Positions 1 to 8,617 of a DNA stretch of 64,000 nt are shown here, piece after piece. This stretch comes from Endomychus coccineus (Eukaryota > Arthropoda > Insecta > Coleoptera > Endomychidae), in NCBI GenBank assembly GCA_958510875.1, contig CAUEHT010000005.1, forward strand, positions 496,001-560,000, in the 5' to 3' direction. Position 1 is the first letter of the stretch, and each line of letters starts with the position of its first letter. Under the pieces are notes generated by a model. It searched no databases. It was not told where the DNA came from and was given only the letters and a program-made list of their open reading frames with translations. The translations under genes were made by a program, and so were the position numbers.

Positions 1-198
1 TGGAAATGTGGATTAATAAATAATATTCTTAAATCGATTCAACTATGTGCAGTCGACTATATTTATGTTCGTGGTCAGCAAAAAGCAGAGTTTTTGAGAA
101 GGAAGTGTATAGAATTGGATATTTTCCCACACATCGTAGATGTTCACAGTTTCGATGGTACTAAATGTGAAACGGGGAAATTCGAGCAAACAATTTGA
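1..198 (+). pseudogene. 3' end of an exonuclease-like element gene (mirror copy, partial)
   Basis: Open frame entering from the window edge and stopping at TGA 196-198. It equals the C-terminal part of the minus-strand remnant at 8618-9099 and has the same DYIYVRGQQKAEFLRRKC block. Homologous proteins are scattered through insect genomes in virus-like elements; my assignment to an RNase-H-fold or exonuclease-like family is tentative. Only the C-terminal 65 codons are visible here. Confidence 0.5.
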
Positions 199-350
199 CC
201 TGTCTGAATCATCGTAATGACGGTGGTAAATACATGTGTGCAGTTCAACATGTGGATAAATGACAGCAGTGGTTTCTGAATGTAATACTACCTAAATTAT
301 ATGTATTTTCTGAAATAAATATTATTATTACACCTATCTCCTTTATATAA

Positions 351-560
351 TTATTTATTCAGATGGTAAATAGCTTTGTTTACATTTTTAACAAACCTTT
401 TCAATATTAATACTGATAAAGAAGATAAAATAGCATACAAAATTGCTAAAATTTTATGAATAACTCCTTCTAGTGTGGATGATGCTGATATTGTCTCTTG
501 TATAAGATGTGGTAAACATGATGATTGCCATTCAGCGATATGCTCCATCACTTCGATCAT
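351..560 (-). CDS. small single-pass membrane protein, left-arm copy
   Basis: A 69-residue ORF identical to that at 8256-8465. It starts at ATG and has an amphipathic N-terminal half followed by one strongly hydrophobic stretch at about residues 34-54 (VIHKILAILYAILSSLSVLI), then a basic tail. The pattern fits a small type II or tail-anchored membrane protein of a virus-like element. No family was recognised. A polyadenylation signal lies just beyond its stop on the minus strand. Confidence 0.45.
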   Translation of the reverse strand: MIEVMEHIAEWQSSCLPHLIQETISASSTLEGVIHKILAILYAILSSLSVLILKRFVKNVNKAIYHLNK

Positions 561-778
561 GGAATAAGAGTTTGAGTTTATAATGTATGATTGTCTTGTG
601 GAATGTTAAACGTGAATACCTCCAATTGATTATCGTTGATTTATTGTGTCCAACAAAGAGAGTTCCTTGATATTATATACGTTTGAAGAAATCGGGAAAC
701 TTTGAATATCAACCACTATGAATGACATTTCAAACTAGAATGATAAACTATTCAAATATCTAGTTGCATATGCGTGGA

Positions 779-1402
779 TCATTGACATATTTCTTTGATG
801 TTATCGAAATTTCGAAAGAGTACGTCGAAGCACAAAATTTGTAGTGATGTTGGACTTATCCTATAGTTGACGTCATCGACTTCCCCTCCCATCTCAGAAA
901 ACATTTGAAACATCTTAAAGGTGTAAGAATTTGAAGTGTCTCTTCGAATGCTGCGCATGTCCATTATCTCACATCGGTATGGTAGTAGTGCGATTCGATA
1001 AAAATCGACACCCATATCATGTAGCACTCTAAAACAATCAAGTATATACGATCCTGGTTTCGGAACGATACCCGAAATTTGATGCAATATGATTTTTCTC
1101 ATTCTTCTATGTTTATATTTGAACTGACCTTCTATATTCATATCGATTATCTTCCAATCTTCTGGAGGGGGAGGATCGAAATCTCCTCCGAAATAGAAAA
1201 TATCAGCATACGCCCAATCGGTCGAGGCCCCCACAAGGAAAGTTACGAATTCTCCAGCGATTATCCAATTTTTGGATGGTAATTGTAATTCTTCGAGGAT
1301 TTTCATCAAATTCGGTGGACATACGCTTATTACGAATTTCTTCGCATCGTACACGGTGGTAAGCACACTATGAATAAAACTGTTGTATAATCGAGGAGAC
1401 AT
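779..1402 (-). CDS. possible nucleotidyltransferase-like protein, left-arm copy
   Basis: A 207-residue ORF identical to 7414-8037. Residues 47-70 read WIIAGEFVTFLVGAS, then WAYADIFYF. This resembles the small-residue loop plus D-x-D/F metal-binding strand of nucleotidyltransferase-fold proteins found in Polintons and insect large DNA viruses. A later LDCFRVLHDMGVDFYRIAL block resembles the LxxFDxxxCR strand of the same group. The first acidic pair is degenerate (ADIF in place of DIDIF), so activity is doubtful. Its start overlaps the end of the upstream ORF by 35 nt in another frame. Confidence 0.45.
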   Translation of the reverse strand: MSPRLYNSFIHSVLTTVYDAKKFVISVCPPNLMKILEELQLPSKNWIIAGEFVTFLVGASTDWAYADIFYFGGDFDPPPPEDWKIIDMNIEGQFKYKHRRMRKIILHQISGIVPKPGSYILDCFRVLHDMGVDFYRIALLPYRCEIMDMRSIRRDTSNSYTFKMFQMFSEMGGEVDDVNYRISPTSLQILCFDVLFRNFDNIKEICQ

Positions 1403-1631
1403 TATTACGAACTGAGTTCGATTTAGTTGGAGCAGTCACACACTCCCTCATACTCTGCGCTATTGACTTTTTCAACCCATAATATATACAATCAAAACTA
1501 AATGGTATTCTTGCGGGTGAGAGATAAGAGGTCGATCGAACTGGTAAGTATACATCTAAAATCGTGAAATCATGAACATTTTCAGACGCGGGTTCGGATC
1601 CCTCTGCATCTTTCTCACCAAAGAATACCAT
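1368..1631 (-). CDS. unrecognised 87-residue protein, left-arm copy
   Basis: Mirror of 7185-7448. I take the ATG whose product begins MVFFGEKDAEG, rather than a longer non-ATG start. The protein has an acidic N-terminus, a central Pro/Ser/Tyr-rich stretch and a C-terminal TAPTKSNSVRNN block. The same APTKS signature recurs at the inner edge of the arm and at 13690-13702. No known domain was recognised. Confidence 0.4.
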   Translation of the reverse strand: MVFFGEKDAEGSEPASENVHDFTILDVYLPVRSTSYLSPARIPFSFDCIYYGLKKSIAQSMRECVTAPTKSNSVRNNVSSIIQQFYS

Positions 1632-1653
1632 TTTTTTTAATCGAACGCGCTGA

Positions 1654-1699
1654 CAATAGTGGAAAACGATAAAAATCAATCGTTTCGAATTACTCTGAG
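1654..1699 (+). promoter_or_regulatory. shared ~45-bp intergenic motif, copy 1
   Basis: Core ATAAAAATCAATCGTTTCGA with flanks resembling CAATNGTGGA and ATTACTCTGAG. It lies between two arm ORFs and recurs in the same orientation at 6101-6135 and 9542-9585, with its mirror at 7117-7162. Conservation in non-coding positions of one element suggests a promoter, 3'-end signal or packaging/replication site. The function is inferred only. Confidence 0.4.
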
Positions 1700-1716
1700 T
1701 TTTTATTCAAATACAA

Positions 1717-2013
1717 TTATTTTTTACAAAATCTTCTCAATTCATTAATTATTTCACGTTTCTCTTCGATATATCCTTGTAGAGATATGATTTCTTCTAA
1801 CCGGTGCAGTAGAACATCTGGGTTGGACCAGTAAATTATACTTTTATCTCGACTGTGGAATAACATAATATGACGATTCAAATTGTCTCGGCGAGAAAAT
1901 GTAACTTCACAATGCTTGCATGAGAAACGGTGTATTTTGAAATGTTTTTTCTCGTGCCGCCTCAGCGCATTTGCTCTCGAAAATTCCCTTTGACATTGCC
2001 CGCAAACGTGCAT
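1717..2013 (-). CDS. two-finger C2H2 zinc-finger protein, left-arm copy
   Basis: A 98-residue ORF identical to 6803-7099. It has two C2H2 fingers: CGQCQREFSRANALRRHEKKH (C-x2-C-x12-H-x3-H, residues 4-24) and a second one starting CKHCEVTFSRRDNLNRH (about residues 32-53). A charged helical C-terminus with an RLEEIISLQGYIEEKREIIN pattern probably mediates dimerisation. It is a likely nucleic-acid-binding regulator of the element. Its first ~14 codons and upstream sequence are tandemly duplicated (see 2014-2390). Confidence 0.7.
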   Translation of the reverse strand: MHVCGQCQREFSRANALRRHEKKHFKIHRFSCKHCEVTFSRRDNLNRHIMLFHSRDKSIIYWSNPDVLLHRLEEIISLQGYIEEKREIINELRRFCKK

Positions 2014-2390
2014 GGTGGTTGATGATCAACTAATGACATTGTGATACAGTGTTACCCTGTTTTCAAAGACCCTCCCAATAACGATTGGATCCTCCCAAAG
2101 AACGTTTGGACCCTCCCAAGAAAAACGTTTATATTGCTCTCGAAAATTCCCTTTGACATTGCCCGCAAACGTGCATGGTGGTTGATGATCAACTAATGAC
2201 ATTGTGATACAGTGTTACCCTGTTTTCAAAGACCCTCCCAATAACGATTGGATCCTCCCAAAGAACGTTTGGACCCTCCCAAGAAAAACGTTTGTATTGC
2301 TCTCGAAAATTCCCTTTTACTTTGCCCGCAAACGTGCATGATATTTGATGATTAACTAATGACAATCTGATATGGTGTTACCCTGTTTTT
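2014..2390. repeat. ~163-bp tandem duplicates of the zinc-finger gene 5' end, left arm
   Basis: Two further copies of the block holding the zinc-finger start codon, its first codons and ~120 bp upstream, with period 162-163 bp. They mirror 6427-6802. Each contains CCTCCC-rich motifs (GGGAGGG on the gene strand) and a decoy ATG in good context that soon leaves the zinc-finger frame. Confidence 0.8.
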
Positions 2391-2573
2391 CAAAGACCCT
2401 CCAAAATTGATGGGGATTTTTCATGCATTGCAGACATTTCGAACTCTTCTAAAATCAGATCTAACACTATCTTTGCAGAATATTTTGTTGCAACCGATTG
2501 ATTTTTCTCGATTTAGTTGGAGCTTCACCTACAAAATATTCATTTAACCTCGCGCAGGTCATTTTTTATTGTA

Positions 2574-2951
2574 GTTGGATGTGTGGTCAAAGGTCATCAA
2601 TTCATCATCTAGGAGAGAAAGATATTTTAAGTATAGATAATATGTTACTATTTTATGTATATAAAAATATTATATTGATTCATATCACATAGAATTAATA
2701 TTCATAATAGTAATCCGCAGAATAATTAGAGCGATTCCTCTCAAGCCCGTGAGTCTATTATTGCCTTATAAAATATGATGATTTGAATCAATCATTGTTC
2801 TAATTATTTATCAAACTATTATGCAATATAATAGAACACAAACTCAGTTTCCTTTCAGCTAGATATCATTCATTCACAACAACAATTTAAGCAAAGGCGT
2901 CTACTTTTTTCCTTAGGTAATATAAAATTAGTCTATATATAGTAGTGTTTA
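2574..2951 (+). other. loop sequence before the chromodomain gene
   Basis: AT-rich sequence with no ORF that I trust. A TATA-like stretch (CTATATATAG, about 2932-2941) lies just before the ATG at 2952. It could be the promoter of the small chromodomain gene in the loop. Confidence 0.3.
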
Positions 2952-2987
2952 ATGTACGAGAAATTATTTGTGTTCGGCTGTTTCAAG
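2952..2987 (+). CDS. possible first exon of the loop gene
   Basis: Twelve codons (MYEKLFVFGCFK) from an ATG to a consensus donor, CAAG|GTAAGT, at 2988-2993. A strong acceptor follows at 4606-4621 (TTTCTGAAATAGTTTCAG) directly before the first chromodomain exon. Joining the two in phase gives EIK then a stop, so either the exon is non-coding leader, another acceptor is used, or the gene is broken. The GTAAGT match and the paired acceptor are visible; the exon itself is inferred. Confidence 0.25.
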
Positions 2988-3109
2988 GTAAGTTTCAATT
3001 TTCCTGTTAGTTAGTTATTCATCAGATGCTATTTTTGACAATTGTAAAATATAATTTACCGGAAGGAAGTAAGGATTAAATATGTTTTTAACCTAATTTA
3101 TGAAAGACT

Positions 3110-4590
3110 AGTTGTGATTGAAAGAAAATTTATGATGTTTTCACAACTTCAAAATCTCATTTCCACTAATTTCAATGAACCAATTTTTCTTTCACATCAG
3201 TATTCATTGATTATGAAGTTAACTTTTTCAGATCTGAATATTTTTTGTAATAATTTTATTATGTTTTCAAAACAAAGAAACACATTTTCTGATGTTTTCA
3301 CAACTTAAAAATATCATTTCCACTAATTTCAATGAACCAATTTTTCTTTCAGATCAATATTCATTGATTATGAAGTTAACTTTTTCATATTTTAATATTT
3401 TTTACAATAATTTCGTTTTGATTTTTCTATTAGTTATTGATTAGATATCATTTTTCATCAATTTTAATTTGATTTGAAAGGAATTTTATTATGTTTCCAA
3501 AACAAAGAAACACATTTTCTCCTAATTTCAAAGAATAATTCATTGAACAGTTAACTTAACAGGTAACTTAACTTAACTAATTTGATTTGAAAGGAATTTT
3601 ATTATGTTTTCGAAACAAAGAAACACATTTTCTGATGTTTTCACAACTTAAAAATATCATTTCCACTAATTTCAATGAACCAATTTTTCTTTCAGATCAA
3701 TATTCATTGATTATGAAGTTAACTTTTTCAGATCTTAATATTTTTTGTAATAATTTCGTTTTGATTTTTCTATTAGTTATTGATTAGATATCATTTTTCA
3801 TCAATTTTAATTTGATTTGAAAGGAATTTTATTATGTTTCCAAAACAAAGAAACACATTTACTCCTAATTTCAAAGAATAATTCATTGAACAGTTAACTT
3901 AACAGGTAACTTAACTTAACTAATTTGATTTGAAAGGAATTTTATTATGTTTTCGAAACAAAGAAACACATTTTCTGATGTTTTCACAACTTAAAAATAT
4001 CATTTCCACTAATTTCAATGAACCAATTTTTCTTTCAGATCAATATTCATTGATTATGAAGTTAACTTTTTCAGATCTTAATATTTTTTGTAATAATTTC
4101 GTTTTGATTTTTCTATTAGTTATTGATTAGATATCATTTTTCATCAATTTTAATTTGATTTGAAAGGAATTTTATTATGTTTCCAAAACAAAGAAACACA
4201 TTTTCTCCTAATTTCAAAGAATAATTCATTGAACAGTTAACTTAACAGGTAACTTAACTTAACTAATTTGATTTGAAAGGAATTTTATTATGTTTTCGAA
4301 ACAAAGAAACACATTTTCTGATGTTTTCACAACTTAAAAATATCATTTCCACTAATTTCAATGAACCAATTTTTCTTTCAGATCAATATTCATTGATTAC
4401 GAAGTTAACTTTTTCAGATCTTAATATTTTTTGTAATAATTTCGTTTTGATTTTTCTATTAGTTATTGATTAGATATCATTTTTCATCAATTTCAATTTG
4501 ATTTGAAAGGAATTTTATTATGTTTCCAAAACAAAGAAACACATTTTCTCCTAATTTCAAAGAATAATTCATTGAACAGTTAACTTTCAC
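3110..4590. repeat. 343-bp tandem repeat array
   Basis: The period is exactly 343 bp: identical blocks start at 3587, 3930 and 4273, with a shorter divergent copy from about 3110. Each unit is itself built of two related halves, both containing GATTTGAAAGGAATTTTATT and then a CAAAGAAACACATTT block. The three full copies differ by only a few bases, so amplification is recent. The 66-residue ORF repeated in each unit is a by-product. The array lies in the probable intron between 2988 and 4621. Confidence 0.92.
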
Positions 4591-4634
4591 AACTCTTCAA
4601 TATTTTCTGAAATAGTTTCAGGAAATTAAATGAA

Positions 4635-4808
4635 ATGGATTTTACATATTATCCAGTTGAAAGAATCCTGGCGGCTAGAATCGGCGAAATGGGGCACATG
4701 GAATATCTTTTGAGGTGGGTGGGGTATGGTTTGGAATATGATACGTGGGAGCCGGAATGGAACTTGAATTGCCCCAGGCTGTTAGCCGAATTTAACAGTA
4801 CAGGTTAG
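4635..4808 (+). CDS. chromodomain protein/exon, copy 1
   Basis: A 57-residue ORF from ATG to TAG forms an almost complete HP1-type chromodomain. YPVERILAAR is the first strand, EYLLRWVGYG the second and third, and the aromatic-cage region is present in full (Y6, W28, and TWEPEWNL before the C-terminal helix PRLLAEF). Chromodomains bind methyl-lysine on histone tails and also occur as C-terminal modules of Polinton and chromovirus integrases. The codons before the TAG form a donor-like ACAG|GTTAGT, so the unit may be an internal exon. A spliced read into the next unit stays in phase. Confidence 0.75.
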   Translation: MDFTYYPVERILAARIGEMGHMEYLLRWVGYGLEYDTWEPEWNLNCPRLLAEFNSTG

Positions 4809-4958
4809 TTGAGTGATTTAGAGAGAATGAAGCTATAATAATTGTTATGTTATCGATGATGTTAACTATATTAAGAAATTTGTTGTATGAAGAGTTATTT
4901 AATAAGATTCTTTCTTTGATGTATCCGATTTTCATAATAGTTTAATGAAATTATAGAG

Positions 4959-5132
4959 ATGGATTATGAATATTATCCAGTTGAAAGAATCCTGGCGGCT
5001 AGAATCGGCGAAATGGGGCACATGGAATATCTTTTGAGGTGGGTGGGGTATGGTTTGGAATATGATACGTGGGAGCCGGAATGGAACTTGAATTGCCCCA
5101 GGCTGTTAGCCGAATTTAACAGTACAGGTTAG
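4959..5132 (+). CDS. chromodomain protein/exon, copy 2
   Basis: Repeats copy 1 exactly 324 bp downstream. Only codons 3-5 differ (MDYEYY in place of MDFTYY). All cage residues are intact. It is preceded by an acceptor-like TTATAG|AG and followed by the same ACAG|GTTAGT donor-like end. The inter-exon sequence also matches that after copy 1 base for base as far as I could read, so this is a young exon duplication. Confidence 0.75.
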   Translation: MDYEYYPVERILAARIGEMGHMEYLLRWVGYGLEYDTWEPEWNLNCPRLLAEFNSTG

Positions 5133-5282
5133 TTGAGTGATTTAGAGAGAATGAAGCTATAATAATTGTTATGTTATCGATGATGTTAACTATATTAAGA
5201 AATTTGTTGTATGAAGAGTTATTTAATAAGATTCTTTCTTTGATGTATCCGATTTTCATAATAGTTTAATGAAATTATAGAG

Positions 5283-5408
5283 ATGGATTATGAATATTAT
5301 CCGGTTGAAAGAATCCTGGCGGTTAGAATTGGCGAAACGGGGTACATGGAGTATCTTTTGAGATGGGTGGGGTATGGGTCTGATAGTGACACGAGGGAGC
5401 CGGAATAG
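5283..5408 (+). pseudogene. decayed chromodomain exon, copy 3
   Basis: Third 324-bp unit. It opens MDYEYYPVERILAVR but has several substitutions, including the cage-region Trp of TWEPE changed to Arg (AGG). An in-frame TAG after EPE truncates it at 41 residues. A donor-like ATAG|GTTAGT survives at its end. It may be skipped in splicing or be simply dead. Confidence 0.75.
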
Positions 5409-5679
5409 AATTTGGATTATTCAAGTTTGTTAACTGAGCTCTGTAGTATAGGTTAGTCGATCAAATGTAATTTAGAAATGCATGACCTCATAGAACAGTA
5501 CTATGTGTAAGGATCTAAATCACTCCACTAGGTCTCAGGATCATTTTCTTAATGGTTCGAAAGTTGACAAGTATAGATCTTTTCTATATGAGTAAAATAC
5601 CATTCACCTCATTTTCTAAAATGTTCTTCTTTATTTTCTGGTGAAAACGTTAAAATAGTAACATATTATCTATACTCAA

Positions 5680-5790
5680 AATATCTTTCTCTTTTCAGAT
5701 TAACTCCGTAGGTGTCGCTGGTGCTGGTTGTGTGTAGTTGTATTTATGTAGAGTGTACATATAAAATAATTAAAAATAAATTTTGTATTT
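5680..5790 (+). promoter_or_regulatory. probable last acceptor and polyadenylation signal of the chromodomain gene
   Basis: A pyrimidine-rich TCTTTCTCTTTTCAG ends at 5698. Splicing from the phase-1 chromodomain donor gives GAT then TAA, an immediate in-frame stop. An AATAAA lies at about 5775. Together these look like the 3' terminal exon of the small gene. This is inferred from signals alone. Confidence 0.4.
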
Positions 5791-6242
5791 TATTTACTTG
5801 AATCTTATAGTTAACTATAATTCATATTACCAAATGAAATTCTTTCTCTAAAACATAAATTCATTCTGATACACCCCTGTTTAACAAATGTACAACGACC
5901 TGATGTGAGGAATGTGCCTGTCAACAATTATTATAGATACATCAATGTTCCATCATGTGCGGGAGATAAATATAAATAATTTACACACTATGCTGACTCA
6001 TAATTTCTGAGTAGCATAATACTCTATACTACTCTATACTACTATAATTACTCAAGTAATGCATTTGTTTTATTCATAGATTGATTTAAATAATTATTAA
6101 CAATCGTGGATTACGATAAAAATCAATCGTTTCGATACTTCATTTCATATTTAAAAATATATATTGAGCAAAATGAACAGTTTGAAATATTGTAGATTTT
6201 GAGATCAGTAGGCTTTCGAAATATCGACAAATTCACATCGAA
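5791..6242. other. loop sequence after the chromodomain gene
   Basis: AT-rich with no credible ORF. It includes CTCTATACTA short repeats near 6021-6045 and the second copy of the shared intergenic motif. The stretch 6150-6240 resembles 9415-9510 (both contain GGCTTTCGAAATATCGA), showing that pieces of the element's intergenic DNA are repeated. Confidence 0.5.
6101..6135 (+). promoter_or_regulatory. shared intergenic motif, copy 2
   Basis: CAATCGTGGATTACGATAAA followed by AATCAATCGTTTCGA, in the same orientation as copies at 1654 and 9542. It lies outside the inverted arms, so its conservation is not explained by the palindrome. Confidence 0.4.
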
Positions 6243-6426
6243 CTATAATAAAAAACAACCTGCGCGAGGTTAAATGAATATTTTGTAGGTGAAGCTCCAA
6301 CTAAATCGAGAAAAATCAATCGGTTGCAACAAAATATTCTGCAAAGATAGTGTTAGATCTGATTTTAGAAGAGTTCGAAATGTCTGCAATGCATGAAAAA
6401 TCCCCATCAATTTTGGAGGGTCTTTG

Positions 6427-6802
6427 AAAAACAGGGTAACACCATATCAGATTGTCATTAGTTAATCATCAAATATCATGCACGTTTGCGGGCAAAGTAA
6501 AAGGGAATTTTCGAGAGCAATACAAACGTTTTTCTTGGGAGGGTCCAAACGTTCTTTGGGAGGATCCAATCGTTATTGGGAGGGTCTTTGAAAACAGGGT
6601 AACACTGTATCACAATGTCATTAGTTGATCATCAACCACCATGCACGTTTGCGGGCAATGTCAAAGGGAATTTTCGAGAGCAATACAAACGTTTTTTTGG
6701 GAGGGTCCAAACGTTCTTTGGGAGGATCCAATCGTTATTGGGAGGGTCTTTGAAAACAGGGTAACACTGTATCACAATGTCATTAGTTGATCATCAACCA
6801 CC
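6427..6802. repeat. ~163-bp tandem duplicates of the zinc-finger gene 5' end, right arm
   Basis: Start-codon blocks occur at 6478, 6641 and 6803 (spacing 163 and 162). The two upstream copies begin like the gene (ATGCACGTTTGCGGGCAA) but run into repeat sequence after about 14 codons. They could act as upstream ORFs or alternative promoters, or be simple slippage products. Confidence 0.85.
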
Positions 6803-7099
6803 ATGCACGTTTGCGGGCAATGTCAAAGGGAATTTTCGAGAGCAAATGCGCTGAGGCGGCACGAGAAAAAACATTTCAAAATACACCGTTTCTCATGCAA
6901 GCATTGTGAAGTTACATTTTCTCGCCGAGACAATTTGAATCGTCATATTATGTTATTCCACAGTCGAGATAAAAGTATAATTTACTGGTCCAACCCAGAT
7001 GTTCTACTGCACCGGTTAGAAGAAATCATATCTCTACAAGGATATATCGAAGAGAAACGTGAAATAATTAATGAATTGAGAAGATTTTGTAAAAAATAA
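6803..7099 (+). CDS. two-finger C2H2 zinc-finger protein, right-arm copy
   Basis: Identical to the ORF at 1717-2013. The ATG at 6803 is the third of three tandem start-codon blocks and the only one that opens the full frame. Finger 1 is C-x2-C-x12-H-x3-H; finger 2 has a four-residue final spacing. The C-terminal 45 residues are helical and charged. It lies first in a rightward set of four ORFs with gaps of about 85 bp, an overlap and about 220 bp, a compact viral-style layout. DNA or RNA binding is inferred from the fingers. Confidence 0.72.
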   Translation: MHVCGQCQREFSRANALRRHEKKHFKIHRFSCKHCEVTFSRRDNLNRHIMLFHSRDKSIIYWSNPDVLLHRLEEIISLQGYIEEKREIINELRRFCKK

Positions 7100-7116
7100 T
7101 TGTATTTGAATAAAAA

Positions 7117-7162
7117 CTCAGAGTAATTCGAAACGATTGATTTTTATCGTTTTCCACTATTG
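7117..7162 (-). promoter_or_regulatory. shared intergenic motif, mirror of copy 1
   Basis: Reverse complement of 1654-1699. It lies between the zinc-finger stop and the next ATG at 7185. An AATAAA (about 7109) for the upstream gene lies at its edge, so it may be a combined 3'-end and promoter spacer. Confidence 0.35.
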
Positions 7163-7184
7163 TCAGCGCGTTCGATTAAAAAAA

Positions 7185-7448
7185 ATGGTATTCTTTGGTG
7201 AGAAAGATGCAGAGGGATCCGAACCCGCGTCTGAAAATGTTCATGATTTCACGATTTTAGATGTATACTTACCAGTTCGATCGACCTCTTATCTCTCACC
7301 CGCAAGAATACCATTTAGTTTTGATTGTATATATTATGGGTTGAAAAAGTCAATAGCGCAGAGTATGAGGGAGTGTGTGACTGCTCCAACTAAATCGAAC
7401 TCAGTTCGTAATAATGTCTCCTCGATTATACAACAGTTTTATTCATAG
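7185..7448 (+). CDS. unrecognised 87-residue protein, right-arm copy
   Basis: The ATG at 7185 sits after an A-rich leader and begins MVFFGEKDAEGSEP. The frame stays open upstream to about 7137 but without an ATG. The C-terminal block TAPTKSNSVRNNVSS overlaps the start of the next gene, which begins at 7414 in another frame. No domain was recognised. A structural or accessory protein of the virus-like element is plausible but not shown. Confidence 0.42.
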   Translation: MVFFGEKDAEGSEPASENVHDFTILDVYLPVRSTSYLSPARIPFSFDCIYYGLKKSIAQSMRECVTAPTKSNSVRNNVSSIIQQFYS

Positions 7449-8037
7449 TGTGCTTACCACCGTGTACGATGCGAAGAAATTCGTAATAAGCGTATGTCCA
7501 CCGAATTTGATGAAAATCCTCGAAGAATTACAATTACCATCCAAAAATTGGATAATCGCTGGAGAATTCGTAACTTTCCTTGTGGGGGCCTCGACCGATT
7601 GGGCGTATGCTGATATTTTCTATTTCGGAGGAGATTTCGATCCTCCCCCTCCAGAAGATTGGAAGATAATCGATATGAATATAGAAGGTCAGTTCAAATA
7701 TAAACATAGAAGAATGAGAAAAATCATATTGCATCAAATTTCGGGTATCGTTCCGAAACCAGGATCGTATATACTTGATTGTTTTAGAGTGCTACATGAT
7801 ATGGGTGTCGATTTTTATCGAATCGCACTACTACCATACCGATGTGAGATAATGGACATGCGCAGCATTCGAAGAGACACTTCAAATTCTTACACCTTTA
7901 AGATGTTTCAAATGTTTTCTGAGATGGGAGGGGAAGTCGATGACGTCAACTATAGGATAAGTCCAACATCACTACAAATTTTGTGCTTCGACGTACTCTT
8001 TCGAAATTTCGATAACATCAAAGAAATATGTCAATGA
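7414..8037 (+). CDS. possible nucleotidyltransferase-like protein, right-arm copy
   Basis: Identical to 779-1402. A true ATG (MSPRLYNSF) opens a 207-residue frame with no internal stops, good evidence of recent constraint. The GEFVTFLVG - WAYADIFYF pairing and the later DCFRVLHDMGVDFYRIAL segment resemble the viral/Polinton nucleotidyltransferase fold. A Pro-rich loop (DFDPPPPEDW) follows the putative metal strand. The assignment is by eye and weak. An alternative is an uncharacterised virion or early protein. Confidence 0.45.
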   Translation: MSPRLYNSFIHSVLTTVYDAKKFVISVCPPNLMKILEELQLPSKNWIIAGEFVTFLVGASTDWAYADIFYFGGDFDPPPPEDWKIIDMNIEGQFKYKHRRMRKIILHQISGIVPKPGSYILDCFRVLHDMGVDFYRIALLPYRCEIMDMRSIRRDTSNSYTFKMFQMFSEMGGEVDDVNYRISPTSLQILCFDVLFRNFDNIKEICQ

Positions 8038-8255
8038 TCCACGCATATGCAACTAGATATTTGAATAGTTTATCATTCTAGTTTGAAATGTCATTCATAG
8101 TGGTTGATATTCAAAGTTTCCCGATTTCTTCAAACGTATATAATATCAAGGAACTCTCTTTGTTGGACACAATAAATCAACGATAATCAATTGGAGGTAT
8201 TCACGTTTAACATTCCACAAGACAATCATACATTATAAACTCAAACTCTTATTCC

Positions 8256-8465
8256 ATGATCGAAGTGATGGAGCATATCGCTGAATGGCAATCATCATGT
8301 TTACCACATCTTATACAAGAGACAATATCAGCATCATCCACACTAGAAGGAGTTATTCATAAAATTTTAGCAATTTTGTATGCTATTTTATCTTCTTTAT
8401 CAGTATTAATATTGAAAAGGTTTGTTAAAAATGTAAACAAAGCTATTTACCATCTGAATAAATAA
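8256..8465 (+). CDS. small single-pass membrane protein, right-arm copy
   Basis: Identical to 351-560. The ATG at 8256 begins MIEVMEHIAEWQ. One transmembrane helix is predicted near residues 34-54. The stop is followed at once by AATAAATAATT, so its polyadenylation signal overlaps the stop codon. It converges tail to tail with the minus-strand remnants at 8618-9290. Confidence 0.45.
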   Translation: MIEVMEHIAEWQSSCLPHLIQETISASSTLEGVIHKILAILYAILSSLSVLILKRFVKNVNKAIYHLNK

Positions 8466-8617
8466 TTATATAAAGGAGATAGGTGTAATAATAATATTTA
8501 TTTCAGAAAATACATATAATTTAGGTAGTATTACATTCAGAAACCACTGCTGTCATTTATCCACATGTTGAACTGCACACATGTATTTACCACCGTCATT
8601 ACGATGATTCAGACAGG

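Larger units (their letters stand above)
1..2573. repeat. left arm of large inverted repeat (open at window edge)
   Basis: This segment is the reverse complement of 6243-8815. Paired positions sum to 8816 over most of the arm and to 8817 near the inner end, so at least one single-base indel separates the arms. All four arm ORFs are identical as translated proteins between arms. The few differences I saw lie in the 163-bp repeats near 2100-2300. The arm probably continues left of the window, because the right arm's gene set runs on past 8815. Near-identity implies a recent inverted duplication or ongoing gene conversion; an assembly artefact is also possible. Confidence 0.93.
4622..5455. repeat. 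324-bp tandem triplication of the chromodomain exon
   Basis: The ATG positions 4635, 4959 and 5283 are spaced exactly 324 bp apart. Copies 1 and 2 are nearly identical, including the intervening non-coding part; copy 3 has diverged. The period includes exon, donor-like site, short AT-rich intron-like sequence and acceptor-like site. Confidence 0.93.

Noticed and set aside
3587..4473. Repeated 66-residue ORF in the 343-bp units
   Set aside because: Same frame repeats only because the DNA repeats. It uses a non-ATG or chance start, has no domain, and lies in a probable intron.
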